Shown one piece after another: positions 23,315 to 31,503 of a stretch of DNA of 31,503 nt. Source of the DNA: Alcaligenaceae bacterium. GTDB taxonomy: Bacteria; Pseudomonadota; Gammaproteobacteria; Burkholderiales; Burkholderiaceae_B. Made by a program: the position numbers and the translations under genes. Each line of letters opens with the position of its first letter. Position 1 is the stretch's first letter. The notes below the pieces were generated by a model that worked only from the letters and a program-made list of their open reading frames with translations, was not told where the DNA came from and did not search any database. The stretch is taken from assembly GCA_012511095.1 (NCBI GenBank), contig JAAZGT010000221.1:1-31503 (forward strand), given 5' to 3'.

Positions 23315-24514
23315 TTACGCTTCGTAACGTTGCTCTAAAACCTCTAAAGCAGGTAGCTTTTTGCCTTCTAAGAACTCTAAGAAAGCACCACCACCAGTCG
23401 AAATATAGCTTACCTTATCAGCAATACCAAACTTCGCAATAGCGGCTAAGGTATCACCGCCACCAGCAATTGAGAAGGCATTACTGTCAGCAATCGCTTT
23501 AGAAATAGCTTCAGTACCACCAGCAAAGGCGTCAAACTCAAACACGCCAACTGGTCCATTCCACACAATGGTACCGGCATTTTTTAAGATAGAAACTAAG
23601 TTTTCAGCTGTCTTAGGACCGATATCAAAAATCATATCGTCTGCTGCTACATCAGCTGCAGCTTTGGTTTCTGCAAGTGTATCAGCAGAAAACTCTTTGC
23701 CAACTACTACGTCAACAGGAATTGGCACCTCGGCGTTGCGAGCACGCATTTTTTCTAAAACTGACTCGCTGTGATGGATCTGCTCAGGCTCCGCTAATGA
23801 TTTACCAATTGGCAAGTCCTCAGCCAGCATAAAGGTATTGGCAATACCGCCACCCACAATCAACTGATCAACCTTATCGGCCAAGCTTTCAAGAACTGTT
23901 AGCTTAGTGGATACTTTAGCACCCCCTACAATCGCTACGAGTGGTCGCTTAGGCTCATCTAAAGCTTCACTGAGGGCAATTAACTCGGCTTCTAATAAAG
24001 GACCTGCACAGGCCACAGGCGCATATTTAGCAATACCATGAGTAGATGCTTGGGCACGGTGTGCTGTACCAAATGCATCGTTCACATATACATCACAAAG
24101 TTTTGCCATTTTTTTAGAAAGCTCATCGCAGTTGGCTTTTTCACCCACATTAACGCGACAGTTTTCTAAAACCACAACTTGACCTGGTTGAACATCAACT
24201 CCATCAACCCAGTCCTGCACCAAGCGAACATCTTGGCCTAATAACTTGGCTAAATGCTCAGCTACTGGCGCTAGACTATCTTCAGATTTTACTGCAGCAC
24301 CCTCGGTTGGACGGCCTAAGTGAGAACTCACCATAACCGCAGCACCTGCATCAAGTGCCATTTGAATACCAGGAATAGAGGCACGAATACGTGTGTCTTC
24401 TGAGATTTCGCCTTGATCATTAAAAGGCACATTTAAGTCAGCGCGGATAAATACACGCTTATTTTTTAACTCACCCTCTTTAGCTAATGAGGTGAGTGTT
24501 TTAACTTTAAACAT
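23315..24514 (-). CDS. pgk: Phosphoglycerate kinase
   Basis: Glycolytic/gluconeogenic enzyme that moves a phosphate between 1,3-bisphosphoglycerate and ADP. The 399-aa chain has the substrate motif RADLNVP (24-30), the SSHLGRP loop (63-69), YVNDAFGTAHRAQAST and the nucleotide-site segments NGPVGVFEFDAFAGGT and GGGDTLAAIAKFG near the C-terminus. GGAG lies 10 nt before the ATG. It is last in the tkt-gap-pgk run, but a terminator in the 125-bp gap after gap suggests that it receives only part of that transcript or has its own promoter. Confidence 0.97.
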   Translation of the reverse strand: MFKVKTLTSLAKEGELKNKRVFIRADLNVPFNDQGEISEDTRIRASIPGIQMALDAGAAVMVSSHLGRPTEGAAVKSEDSLAPVAEHLAKLLGQDVRLVQDWVDGVDVQPGQVVVLENCRVNVGEKANCDELSKKMAKLCDVYVNDAFGTAHRAQASTHGIAKYAPVACAGPLLEAELIALSEALDEPKRPLVAIVGGAKVSTKLTVLESLADKVDQLIVGGGIANTFMLAEDLPIGKSLAEPEQIHHSESVLEKMRARNAEVPIPVDVVVGKEFSADTLAETKAAADVAADDMIFDIGPKTAENLVSILKNAGTIVWNGPVGVFEFDAFAGGTEAISKAIADSNAFSIAGGGDTLAAIAKFGIADKVSYISTGGGAFLEFLEGKKLPALEVLEQRYEA

Positions 24515-24560
24515 TAACAGAGCTCCAAAACACCTAAATTTTATTAGGTTTTAATCGAAC

Positions 24561-24597
24561 AAAAGCGGCATTCAAAACCACTTGAAATGCCGCTTTT
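24561..24597 (-). terminator. Terminator between gap and pgk
   Basis: AAAAGCGGCATT (24561-24572) pairs perfectly over 12 bp with AATGCCGCTTTT (24586-24597). On the minus strand the stem ends in TTTT followed by GTTCGATT. It lies 43 bp after the gap stop and 46 bp before the pgk start, so it is placed to reduce read-through from gap into pgk. Confidence 0.7.
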
Positions 24598-24639
24598 TGT
24601 GATTAAATTTTAATCATCGACAAAAAAGCTACCTGCTAA

Positions 24640-25650
24640 TTACTTAGCGTTCATTAAGGCAACGGTGTTGTCGAGCATACGCTGCGAGAAGCCCCACTCG
24701 TTATCGTACCAAGAAGATACTTTAACTAAGCGACCAGACACCTTAGTTAAGGTAGCATCGTACACGCTAGACTCATTGCTGTGGTTAAAGTCAGTTGATA
24801 CTAAAGGCTGATCGTTAAAGCCTAAGACGCCTTTTAATGCGCCCTCAGAAGCTTCTTTAAGGATCTTATCAACCTCTTCAACCGTGGTGTCACGCTTAGC
24901 GATAAAGGTTAAATCTACCATTGATACGTTAATTGTTGGTACACGTACTGCATAACCATCTAATTTACCGTTTAACTCAGGTAAAACTAAACCTAGTGCC
25001 TTAGCAGCGCCAGTCTTAGTTGGAATCATGTTCATTGAAGCAGAACGCGCACGACGTAAGTCATTGTGGCGTACATCTAATAACACCTGGTCGTTAGTGT
25101 AAGCGTGAATCGTGGTCATTAAGCCGTTTTCAACACCAATTGCCTCATGCAAAGGTTTAACTAATGGAGCCAAGCAGTTAGTAGTACAAGATGCAGCAGA
25201 AATTACAGTATCAGATGCTTTTAAAATATCGTGGTTAACACCGTAAACAATGGTAGCATCAACATCGTTACCACCAGGAGCAGAAATAATAACTTTCTTA
25301 GCACCTGACTCTAAATGCACTTTTGCTTTTTCTTTACTAGTAAAAGCACCTGTACACTCTAGAACCACGTCTACATCTAACTCACCCCAAGGTAATTCCT
25401 TAGGATCACGAGTAGCAAATAAACGGATACGATCACCATTGATCACAAAATGATCGCCATCTAACTGTACATCGGCATCAAAACGACCATGGGTAGTGTC
25501 ATATTTTAGCAAGTGGGCATTTGTTTCAAAATCCCCAGACATATTAATAGCTACGATTTCAATATCGTGCTTTTTGTTGTTCTCGTAGTGGGCACGTAAT
25601 ACGTTACGGCCAATACGACCAAAACCAGTAATTGCGACACGAATAGTCAT
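24640..25650 (-). CDS. gapA: Glyceraldehyde-3-phosphate dehydrogenase
   Basis: Oxidises glyceraldehyde-3-phosphate to 1,3-bisphosphoglycerate. The 336-aa protein has GFGRIGRN (9-16), the catalytic Cys155 in SAASCTTNC and His182 in the IHAYTNDQ segment. Two cofactor-selecting positions are unusual. Where most NAD+ enzymes have Asp after the second beta strand (AIND), this one has Met37 (AINMSGD). Where they have Leu-Pro near residue 188, it has Val193-Arg194 (LDVRHNDLRR). Both changes would ease NADP+ binding. AGGAGAA precedes the ATG, 5 nt after the tkt stop codon, so gap and tkt are surely co-transcribed. Confidence 0.96.
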   Translation of the reverse strand: MTIRVAITGFGRIGRNVLRAHYENNKKHDIEIVAINMSGDFETNAHLLKYDTTHGRFDADVQLDGDHFVINGDRIRLFATRDPKELPWGELDVDVVLECTGAFTSKEKAKVHLESGAKKVIISAPGGNDVDATIVYGVNHDILKASDTVISAASCTTNCLAPLVKPLHEAIGVENGLMTTIHAYTNDQVLLDVRHNDLRRARSASMNMIPTKTGAAKALGLVLPELNGKLDGYAVRVPTINVSMVDLTFIAKRDTTVEEVDKILKEASEGALKGVLGFNDQPLVSTDFNHSNESSVYDATLTKVSGRLVKVSSWYDNEWGFSQRMLDNTVALMNAK

Positions 25651-25655
25651 TTCAA

Positions 25656-27710
25656 TTATTCTCCTAAAAGATTCTTAACGGCTTCGACTACTTTATCAGT
25701 AGTTAAGCCAAAATATTCAAATAGTTCACCCGCTGGAGCAGAAGCGCCGTATGTGTCAATACCAACCACAGCACCATTGCGACCCACATATTTGTACCAA
25801 AGGTCGGTGCTACCAGCCTCAACAGCTACAGTTGGTAAGTCTTGCGGTAAGACGCTATCGCGGTAGTCTTTAGATTGACGGTCAAAGACAGCAGTCGATG
25901 GCATCGAAACAACACGCACAGCCACGCCCTCAGCCGCTAGTTTTTCTTGAGCCTCTTTGGCAATTGCTACCTCAGAACCCGTTGCAACAATAATAGCCTG
26001 AGCATTGTCAGCGTCACTTAGTACATAGCCACCCTGCGCCACTTTTTCAAGTGTAGCTGCATCTCTTTGCATAAATGGCAGATTTTGACGTGATAACAAT
26101 AAGGCACTAGGGCCACCGTCTTTAACGTTATTGCCGATAGTTACTGGACGCTCAACAGCTGAACGCCAAGCAACTGCGGTCTCGACCGTATCACAAGGAC
26201 GCCATACATCGAGGTTAGGAATCAGACGTAAGCTACTAGCGTGCTCAATCGATTGGTGGGTCGGACCATCTTCGCCCAGACCAATAGAGTCATGAGTGAA
26301 AACATGAACCACACGCTGACGCATTAAGGCCGACATACGGATAGCATTACGTGAGTAATCAGAGAAGGTTAGGAAAGTACCACCAAATGGTAAGTAGCCA
26401 CCATGTAAAGCCAAACCGTTCATTAGGGCGGCCATAGCAAACTCACGTACACCGTAGTTAATATGGCGACCAGCTGGTGTATTTTTGCCTGCTCGTACAG
26501 GCACAGCACCTGTCCAATCGGTAAAATTCGAACCTGTTAAGTCTGCTGAACCACCGATAAGCTCAGGCAATAACTTTTGTAGCTCAGCAATCACAAACTG
26601 TGATGCTTTGCGGCTCGCAACAGTTTCAGCGTTTTGTGCCGTCGTTTGTAAGAAGGCATCAAAACCTGCAGCGAAATCCTTTGGTAAATCACCTTTGATG
26701 CGACGCTCAAACTCGGCCGCTAACTCAGGATACTCCTTGGCATAAGCAGCAAATTTATCAGTCCAAGAATTTTCTTGTGCTGCGCCTTGTTCACGTAGAT
26801 CCCAAGCCTGTTGGATGGCCTCAGGAATTACAAATGGCTCAGCCTCCCAACCAATCGCTTCGCGTGTTGCAGCAATCTCGTCAGCACCTAATGGCGCACC
26901 ATGCACTTTGGCTGTACCAGCCATCTTAGGTGAGCCCTGACCAATTACGGTCTGACAGCAAATAATGGTTGGGCCACGATCGTCTTCTGTAGCCCAAGCT
27001 TTAGCCTGTTCGATAGCTGCTGAAACAGCCTCGATATCGTGACCATCAACTTTAGGAACAACCTGCCAGCCGTAACTCTCGAAACGCTTGGCGGTGTCAT
27101 CACTAAACCATGGCTGTACCTCACCATCAATAGAGATACCATTGTCATCGTAAAACACGATGAGTTTATTTAATTTAAGGGTACCCGCTAATGAGCAAGC
27201 CTCATGAGAAATACCCTCCATAAGGCAACCATCACCCACAAAAACATAGGTATTGTGATCAACAATATCGTGCCCTGGGCGGTTAAACTCTTTGGCTAAT
27301 AACTGCTCAGCTAAAGCAAAACCAACTGAGTTGGCTAAGCCCTGACCTAAAGGACCTGTGGTTGTTTCTACACCAGCAGTCACAAAGTTTTCAGGGTGAC
27401 CAGGGGTCTTAGAATGCAATTGACGGAAATTCTTAATTTCCTCAATTGGCAAATCATAACCACTCAAGTGCAATAAGGAATAAAGCAACATAGAGCCATG
27501 GCCGTTAGATAAAACAAAACGGTCACGATTAGGCCAAAGTGGGTTAGTAGGGTTGTGTTTAAGGTGACGTGTCCATAATGCAACAGCAATCTCAGCCATA
27601 CCCATAGGGGCGCCGGGGTGACCCGAGTTGGCTTGTTGAACAGCGTCCATTGAAAGTGCGCGAATCGCATTCGCTAAATCCGTCGGTTGAATACCTGAGG
27701 AAGAGTTCAT
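25656..27710 (-). CDS. tkt: Transketolase
   Basis: Thiamine-diphosphate enzyme of the pentose phosphate pathway; moves two-carbon units between sugar phosphates. From the preferred start the chain is 684 aa. His31 (SGHPGAPMG) and His71 (SNGHGSMLLY) are the substrate and cofactor histidines; GDGCLMEGISHEA (159-171) is the TPP-binding motif. The C-terminal third has HDSIGLGEDGPTHQ. The start is ATG at 27710, with AGGA 5 nt upstream; an ATG two codons earlier (27716) is too close to that site. It is divergent from rsmE across a 25-bp tandem duplication and is followed at once by gap. Confidence 0.97.
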   Translation of the reverse strand: MNSSSGIQPTDLANAIRALSMDAVQQANSGHPGAPMGMAEIAVALWTRHLKHNPTNPLWPNRDRFVLSNGHGSMLLYSLLHLSGYDLPIEEIKNFRQLHSKTPGHPENFVTAGVETTTGPLGQGLANSVGFALAEQLLAKEFNRPGHDIVDHNTYVFVGDGCLMEGISHEACSLAGTLKLNKLIVFYDDNGISIDGEVQPWFSDDTAKRFESYGWQVVPKVDGHDIEAVSAAIEQAKAWATEDDRGPTIICCQTVIGQGSPKMAGTAKVHGAPLGADEIAATREAIGWEAEPFVIPEAIQQAWDLREQGAAQENSWTDKFAAYAKEYPELAAEFERRIKGDLPKDFAAGFDAFLQTTAQNAETVASRKASQFVIAELQKLLPELIGGSADLTGSNFTDWTGAVPVRAGKNTPAGRHINYGVREFAMAALMNGLALHGGYLPFGGTFLTFSDYSRNAIRMSALMRQRVVHVFTHDSIGLGEDGPTHQSIEHASSLRLIPNLDVWRPCDTVETAVAWRSAVERPVTIGNNVKDGGPSALLLSRQNLPFMQRDAATLEKVAQGGYVLSDADNAQAIIVATGSEVAIAKEAQEKLAAEGVAVRVVSMPSTAVFDRQSKDYRDSVLPQDLPTVAVEAGSTDLWYKYVGRNGAVVGIDTYGASAPAGELFEYFGLTTDKVVEAVKNLLGE

Positions 27711-27741
27711 ATCCATCCTATATCAGAAATTTCATGCTAAA

Positions 27742-27791
27742 TGGCATATAATTTTACCATTTATAGTGGCTTATAATTCTATCATTTATAG
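27742..27791. repeat. 25-bp tandem duplication in the tkt-rsmE promoter region
   Basis: Units 27742-27766 and 27767-27791 lie head to tail without a gap and agree at 22 of 25 bases (differences at unit positions 5, 13 and 16). Each carries TATAAT on the plus strand (27747-27752, 27772-27777) and TATAAA on the minus strand, so the repeat doubles possible -10 boxes in both directions. No clear -35 is present at the usual distance. It fills most of the 99-bp gap between tkt and rsmE. Confidence 0.75.
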
Positions 27792-27809
27792 TTTAACGCT
27801 TGGAGCTTT

Positions 27810-28580
27810 ATGTCCTTACCTCGCTTTTTCTACTCCGGTCCCTTAGTTAGCAATGAGGTACTGGCCTTACCGCGTGAAATCGCCAACCACGCTGGCCGCA
27901 GTTTACGATTACGTGATGGTGATCTGATCGTGTTATTTAACGGTCAAGGCGGTGAATACGAGGCTGAGCTATTTTTTGACCAAGGTGTTGCTATGGCTAA
28001 AATTGGTAGCCACTTAGCTAATGATCGTCTTCCTCAAGGAAAAATTAGTATCGCTCAGGCCTTACCGAGTGGCGATAAAATGGATTGGATTATTGAAAAA
28101 AATAGCGAATTAGGCGTAATCACAATCCACCCTATTAAAGCAGAACGCTCTATTATCCAACTAAGCGGTAACCGTCTCGAAAAGCGTCTACAGCGTTGGC
28201 AGGCCATTGCCAATAGCTCAGCCGAGCAATGCGGCCGTAATATTCCTTTACAGATTGATAGTTTAAGCTCGGTTAAAGAGTTTTTATTAAATCAAAGCTA
28301 TGACCTAGTCCTAGTTTGTCATCATGAAAATGGCGCAAAACTAACAGATTATTTAAATGATTTTATCAAGGAAAATGGTACTGATTCACTAATTAATATT
28401 TGTTTAGTGGTTGGCCCAGAAGGTGGTTGGTCAGATAATGAACTCGAATTATTCGAAAGTCATGCCTCAAACAATCAAGCCTCTTTACAAAAAGTGATTT
28501 GGGGTGAGCGTGTTTTTAGAACTGAAACTGCGGCACTTGCCCTCGCCTCTGCCTGTTTGGCTTTATTTGATTGGAATTAA
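27810..28580 (+). CDS. rsmE: 16S rRNA (uracil-1498-N3)-methyltransferase RsmE
   Basis: SPOUT-family enzyme that methylates U1498 of 16S rRNA using S-adenosylmethionine. In 256 residues the N-terminal RNA-binding domain (MSLPRFFYSGPL, then LRLRDGDLI) is followed by the knotted catalytic domain: EKNSELGV (96-103), AEQCGR (138-143), VGPEGGW (201-207) and GERVFRTETA (232-241), all family markers. The length equals the usual 240-260 aa. GGAG lies 4 nt before the ATG. It is divergent from tkt and ends at a very long hairpin shared with the convergent barstar-like gene. Confidence 0.95.
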   Translation: MSLPRFFYSGPLVSNEVLALPREIANHAGRSLRLRDGDLIVLFNGQGGEYEAELFFDQGVAMAKIGSHLANDRLPQGKISIAQALPSGDKMDWIIEKNSELGVITIHPIKAERSIIQLSGNRLEKRLQRWQAIANSSAEQCGRNIPLQIDSLSSVKEFLLNQSYDLVLVCHHENGAKLTDYLNDFIKENGTDSLINICLVVGPEGGWSDNELELFESHASNNQASLQKVIWGERVFRTETAALALASACLALFDWN

Positions 28581-28590
28581 ATTTAAATAT

Positions 28591-28629
28591 AATTTGGTCG
28601 CATTAGAGCATTTCTAATGCGACCAAATT
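28591..28629. terminator. 17-bp perfect hairpin between rsmE and the barstar-like gene
   Basis: The arms 28591-28607 and 28613-28629 pair at all 17 positions around a 5-nt loop. The stem is strong, but T-runs on either side are short (TTTGGGC on the plus strand, ATTATATTT on the minus strand). It probably ends both convergent transcripts, at least partly. Its length is the greatest of all hairpins in the window. Confidence 0.65.
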
Positions 28630-28676
28630 TGGGCTTTTAAACACCTGTAGACAAAGGTCTCTACAGACTTTGCGAT

Positions 28677-29150
28677 TTACTCGTCGTCTATCTCACCATA
28701 ACGAGTTGGTGCCTTACCTGGCTCCGGAGCCTCATGTGGACCCACATGCTCAACATAGTAACTAAAATGACGGCCTTTGCTTTGGGCAAATTTAGTAGCA
28801 TCTTGTAGAATATCTTCTAATTGCTGGGCAAACTTAGCTAAGGCCTCATCTGCTGAATGCAAACTGGACAGCCAAAGTACCATACCCTTTTTCTGATCGG
28901 TGTTGGTTTCATTAAGACAGTCTAATAAAGCATCTGTATCAGAACCGAAAAATGATGGATAATCTACCGCTTTGGAAATCGCCCTTAATACCGCTGAGAC
29001 GTTACGCGCCTTATCGCAATTTACCTCAAAAAATGCAATGCCTTTTGAAGCAGCCATATTACTGACTGCCTCAAGCTCAGCAAGATTTGCAGGAATCGCG
29101 CCACTCGACTCAAAGACTTGCTCTATGTTAGTCGCCGCATTATTGACCAT
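28677..29150 (-). CDS. Orphan barstar-family protein
   Basis: A 157-aa cytosolic protein whose middle (about 35-135) has the barstar pattern: AFFEVNCDKARNVSAVLRAIS, then YPSFFGSDTDALLDCL. Asp73 and Asp77 align with barstar Asp35 and Asp39; the Trp between them is Leu76. The tail (VEHVGPHEAPEPGKAP and on) is charged, Pro-rich and probably disordered. The start is ATG at 29150 with GGGGA 6 nt upstream; a TTG seven codons earlier is in frame but lacks a Shine-Dalgarno. No RNase gene adjoins it; the only one in the window is 17 kb away with its own inhibitor. It follows the second malic enzyme by 59 bp on the same strand with no terminator between, so they may be co-transcribed. Its target is unknown. 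Confidence 0.75.
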   Translation of the reverse strand: MVNNAATNIEQVFESSGAIPANLAELEAVSNMAASKGIAFFEVNCDKARNVSAVLRAISKAVDYPSFFGSDTDALLDCLNETNTDQKKGMVLWLSSLHSADEALAKFAQQLEDILQDATKFAQSKGRHFSYYVEHVGPHEAPEPGKAPTRYGEIDDE

Positions 29151-29209
29151 TTTATTTCCCCAAATAAGCAATTAAATTTAAAATAATTAACGACGAAACG
29201 CCCTTTTGT

Positions 29210-31498
29210 CTAGCGTGTATTTGCATCAACCACCGCTAATACAGTCATGTTAATAATTCTTCTGACAGTAGCGCTAGAAGTTAAAATGTGCACTGGTTTT
29301 TTACATCCTAATAAGAATGGACCAACTGATACATTACTACCCATTGATGATTTCAATAAGTTGTAAGAGATGTTGCCGCTTTCCATATCAGGACAAACAA
29401 CCAAATTCGCACTACCTGTTAATGGTGAATCAGGCATACGCTTAAGGCGTAGATTTTCATTCATCGCCATATCAGCATGCATTTCACCATCAATCTCTAA
29501 ATCAGGATCGCGCTTTTGGATAATTTCAAGTGCCTTGCGCATTTTTGCACCAGACACAGGGTAATCCGTACCGTAATCAGAAGAAGACAACAACGCCACC
29601 TTAGGCTTAATCTTAATGTGTCGTAACTCCTCTGAGGCCATTAAGGTAATCTCAGCGATTTCCTCAGCTGTTGGATCTGGGTTAACGTGTGTATCGGTAA
29701 TTGCAATCGTACGCTCTGGCAAAATCAATAAGCTTAAGGCAGCGTAAGTGCTTATGCCCTCGCCCTTGCCCAGCACCTGATCAATCCACTGCAGGTGACC
29801 CGCATATGTGCCCACTGTACCACAAATCATACCGTCGGCTTCGCCAAAGTGCATAAGCATAGCACCGATTAAGGTCATGCGTCGACGCATTTCTACGCGC
29901 GCTAATTCTTGGCTCATACCGTAACGTTTACGCATCTCCCAGTACGCCATCCAGTAATGCTTATAACGCTCATCTTTTTCGGGGTTAACGACTACCACAT
30001 CATTTTCTAAATCGATGCGTAGACCATAAGACTTAACTCGCTGCGCGATAACCTCAGGGCGACCTACTAGGAGTGGGATACAGATTTTCTCATCTAAAAG
30101 CACCTGCACTGCACGTAAGACGCGCTCATCCTCACCTTCAGTAAAGACAATACGAGATTTTTTATCTTTTTCAACATTGAACTGTCTAGCCATCGTAAAT
30201 AATGGACGCATAAAGGCACCCGAATGGTAGACGAACTCTTTGAGGTTGCCGATGTACTCATCAAAGTCACTAATCGGACGAGTCGCTACACCGTCTTCCA
30301 TTGCAGCTAAGGCAACAGCTGGAGCAATACGAGTAATCAAACGAGGGTCAAGAGGTTTAGGAATTAAATATTCTGGGCCAAATGAAATCTCATTTACCTC
30401 GTAGGCTGCAGCTACACGTTCGTTTTGCTCTTCTTTGGCAAGATCACAAATCGCATGGACGCAAGCAATTTCCATATTACGAGTAATGCTCGTAGCGCCC
30501 ACATCTAAGGCACCACGGAACATGTACGGGAAACAAAGTACGTTGTTAACTTGGTTAGGGTAGTCTGAGCGACCTGTAGCAATCACAGCATCAGGACGAA
30601 CCTCTTTTACTAACTCAGGAAGAATTTCAGGCTCAGGGTTAGCTAAGGCTAAAACTAATGGCTTATCAGCCATTTTCTTAACCATATCTTGTTTTAATAC
30701 ACCACCTGCGGATAAACCTAAGAAAGCATCAGCTCCCTCGATAATGTCATTTAGGGTGCGATGTGGTGTGTCTTTAGCGTAGCGCTCTTTTTTGTCATCC
30801 ATGAGTTTGGTGCGACCTTTGTAGATCACACCCTCAATATCGCTGACCCAAATATTTTCAACTGGCAAACCAACATCAACTAATAGGTCCAAACAAGCAA
30901 GCGCCGCAGCACCAGCACCAGAAACGACTAACTTAACCTCATCAATTTTTTTACCTACTACTTCGAGGCCATTAATAAAGGCCGCAGCCACACAAATGGC
31001 AGTACCGTGCTGGTCATCATGGAAGACTGGGATATTCATGCGCTCACGCAGTTTCTCTTCGACAATAAAGCATTCAGGCGCTTTAATATCCTCTAGGTTG
31101 ATACCACCAAAGGTGGGCTCTAGGCCAGCAATAATCTCAACTAATTTATCAGGATCCTTTTCGTTGATCTCGATATCAAAACAGTCAATGCCCGCAAAGC
31201 TCTTAAATAGAACTGCCTTACCCTCCATAACTGGTTTAGACGCTAGAGGACCAATATCACCTAGGCCCAATACCGCAGTACCATTGGTAATAACACCAAC
31301 TAGGTTTGCACGAGCTGTATAAAGACTCGCATTGGCGCTGTCTTTAACAATCTCATCACAAGCTGCAGCCACACCAGGCGAATAGGCTAAAGCCAAATCT
31401 CGCTGGTTAGCAATTTTTTTAGTTGGTTCGACCGAAATTTTTCCCGGCTTACCTTGACGGTGATAATACAAGGCCGCTTCGCGCAAAGACTCTTCCAT
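29210..31498 (-). CDS. maeB: NADP-dependent malic enzyme, MaeB type (second copy)
   Basis: Malate to pyruvate with NADPH production. The 762-aa chain is nearly the same length as E. coli MaeB (759) and keeps its numbering: Tyr39 in LAYSPGVA and Lys94 in VMEGKAV. The metal motif HDDQHGTAI, the nucleotide fold VSGAGAAA and the C-terminal phosphotransacetylase-like domain (about 428-762) are all present. The start at 31498 (MEESLREAALYYH) aligns with the E. coli start MDDQLKQSALDFH; only 5 bases precede it in the window, so its leader cannot be judged. It is a paralog of the gene at 8444 but lacks that one's charged tail. Same strand as, and 59 bp before, the orphan barstar gene. Confidence 0.95.
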   Translation of the reverse strand: MEESLREAALYYHRQGKPGKISVEPTKKIANQRDLALAYSPGVAAACDEIVKDSANASLYTARANLVGVITNGTAVLGLGDIGPLASKPVMEGKAVLFKSFAGIDCFDIEINEKDPDKLVEIIAGLEPTFGGINLEDIKAPECFIVEEKLRERMNIPVFHDDQHGTAICVAAAFINGLEVVGKKIDEVKLVVSGAGAAALACLDLLVDVGLPVENIWVSDIEGVIYKGRTKLMDDKKERYAKDTPHRTLNDIIEGADAFLGLSAGGVLKQDMVKKMADKPLVLALANPEPEILPELVKEVRPDAVIATGRSDYPNQVNNVLCFPYMFRGALDVGATSITRNMEIACVHAICDLAKEEQNERVAAAYEVNEISFGPEYLIPKPLDPRLITRIAPAVALAAMEDGVATRPISDFDEYIGNLKEFVYHSGAFMRPLFTMARQFNVEKDKKSRIVFTEGEDERVLRAVQVLLDEKICIPLLVGRPEVIAQRVKSYGLRIDLENDVVVVNPEKDERYKHYWMAYWEMRKRYGMSQELARVEMRRRMTLIGAMLMHFGEADGMICGTVGTYAGHLQWIDQVLGKGEGISTYAALSLLILPERTIAITDTHVNPDPTAEEIAEITLMASEELRHIKIKPKVALLSSSDYGTDYPVSGAKMRKALEIIQKRDPDLEIDGEMHADMAMNENLRLKRMPDSPLTGSANLVVCPDMESGNISYNLLKSSMGSNVSVGPFLLGCKKPVHILTSSATVRRIINMTVLAVVDANTR

Positions 31499-31503
31499 TA
31501 ATC

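Overview
The window looks like the chromosome of a betaproteobacterium of the Burkholderiales, most likely an Alcaligenaceae relative with a fairly low GC content (about mid-40s % by eye). The reasons are the gene orders sucA-sucB-lpdA-zapE, ftsK-lolA-rarA with trxB divergent from ftsK, and tkt-gap-pgk, plus the paired MaeB-type malic enzymes. The genus is not settled by the sequence. I see no insertion sequence, phage gene, CRISPR array, rRNA or tRNA.

Layout. Positions 1-7907 (minus strand) hold the 2-oxoglutarate dehydrogenase operon sucA-sucB-lpdA, then zapE and a trpS cut by the window start. A 536-bp divergent control region (7908-8443) carries a 12-bp palindrome, a 26-bp-period repeat and a dyad in front of the first malic enzyme gene (maeB, 8444-10840). 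Positions 10.9-14.9 kb form a small accessory, cell-envelope block. It holds a DoxX-like membrane protein, an exported barnase-type RNase overlapping a barstar-type inhibitor, a membrane-anchored protein of unknown function, two paralogous lipoproteins with a domain resembling the SecD periplasmic head, and a third lipoprotein.

From 15.0 to 21.4 kb is the conserved block rarA, lolA and ftsK (minus) and trxB-smr (plus). fumC follows (plus) after a gene-free stretch full of inverted repeats. From 23.3 to 27.7 kb is the minus-strand sugar-phosphate cluster tkt-gap-pgk, divergent from rsmE across a 25-bp tandem duplication. The window ends with an orphan barstar-like gene and a second malic enzyme gene, both minus.

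How the genes work together. Most of the window is central carbon metabolism: 2-oxoglutarate dehydrogenase, fumarase and two malic enzymes around the TCA cycle, and transketolase, GAPDH and phosphoglycerate kinase in lower glycolysis/gluconeogenesis and the pentose phosphate pathway. The rest is housekeeping: division and chromosome segregation (ftsK, zapE), lipoprotein transport (lolA), fork rescue (rarA), redox (trxB) and rRNA modification (rsmE). The least explained parts are the RNase/inhibitor pair with a second unlinked barstar, the lipoprotein paralogs, and repeats or hairpins at several metabolic gene boundaries. All functions are read from sequence motifs without a database search.
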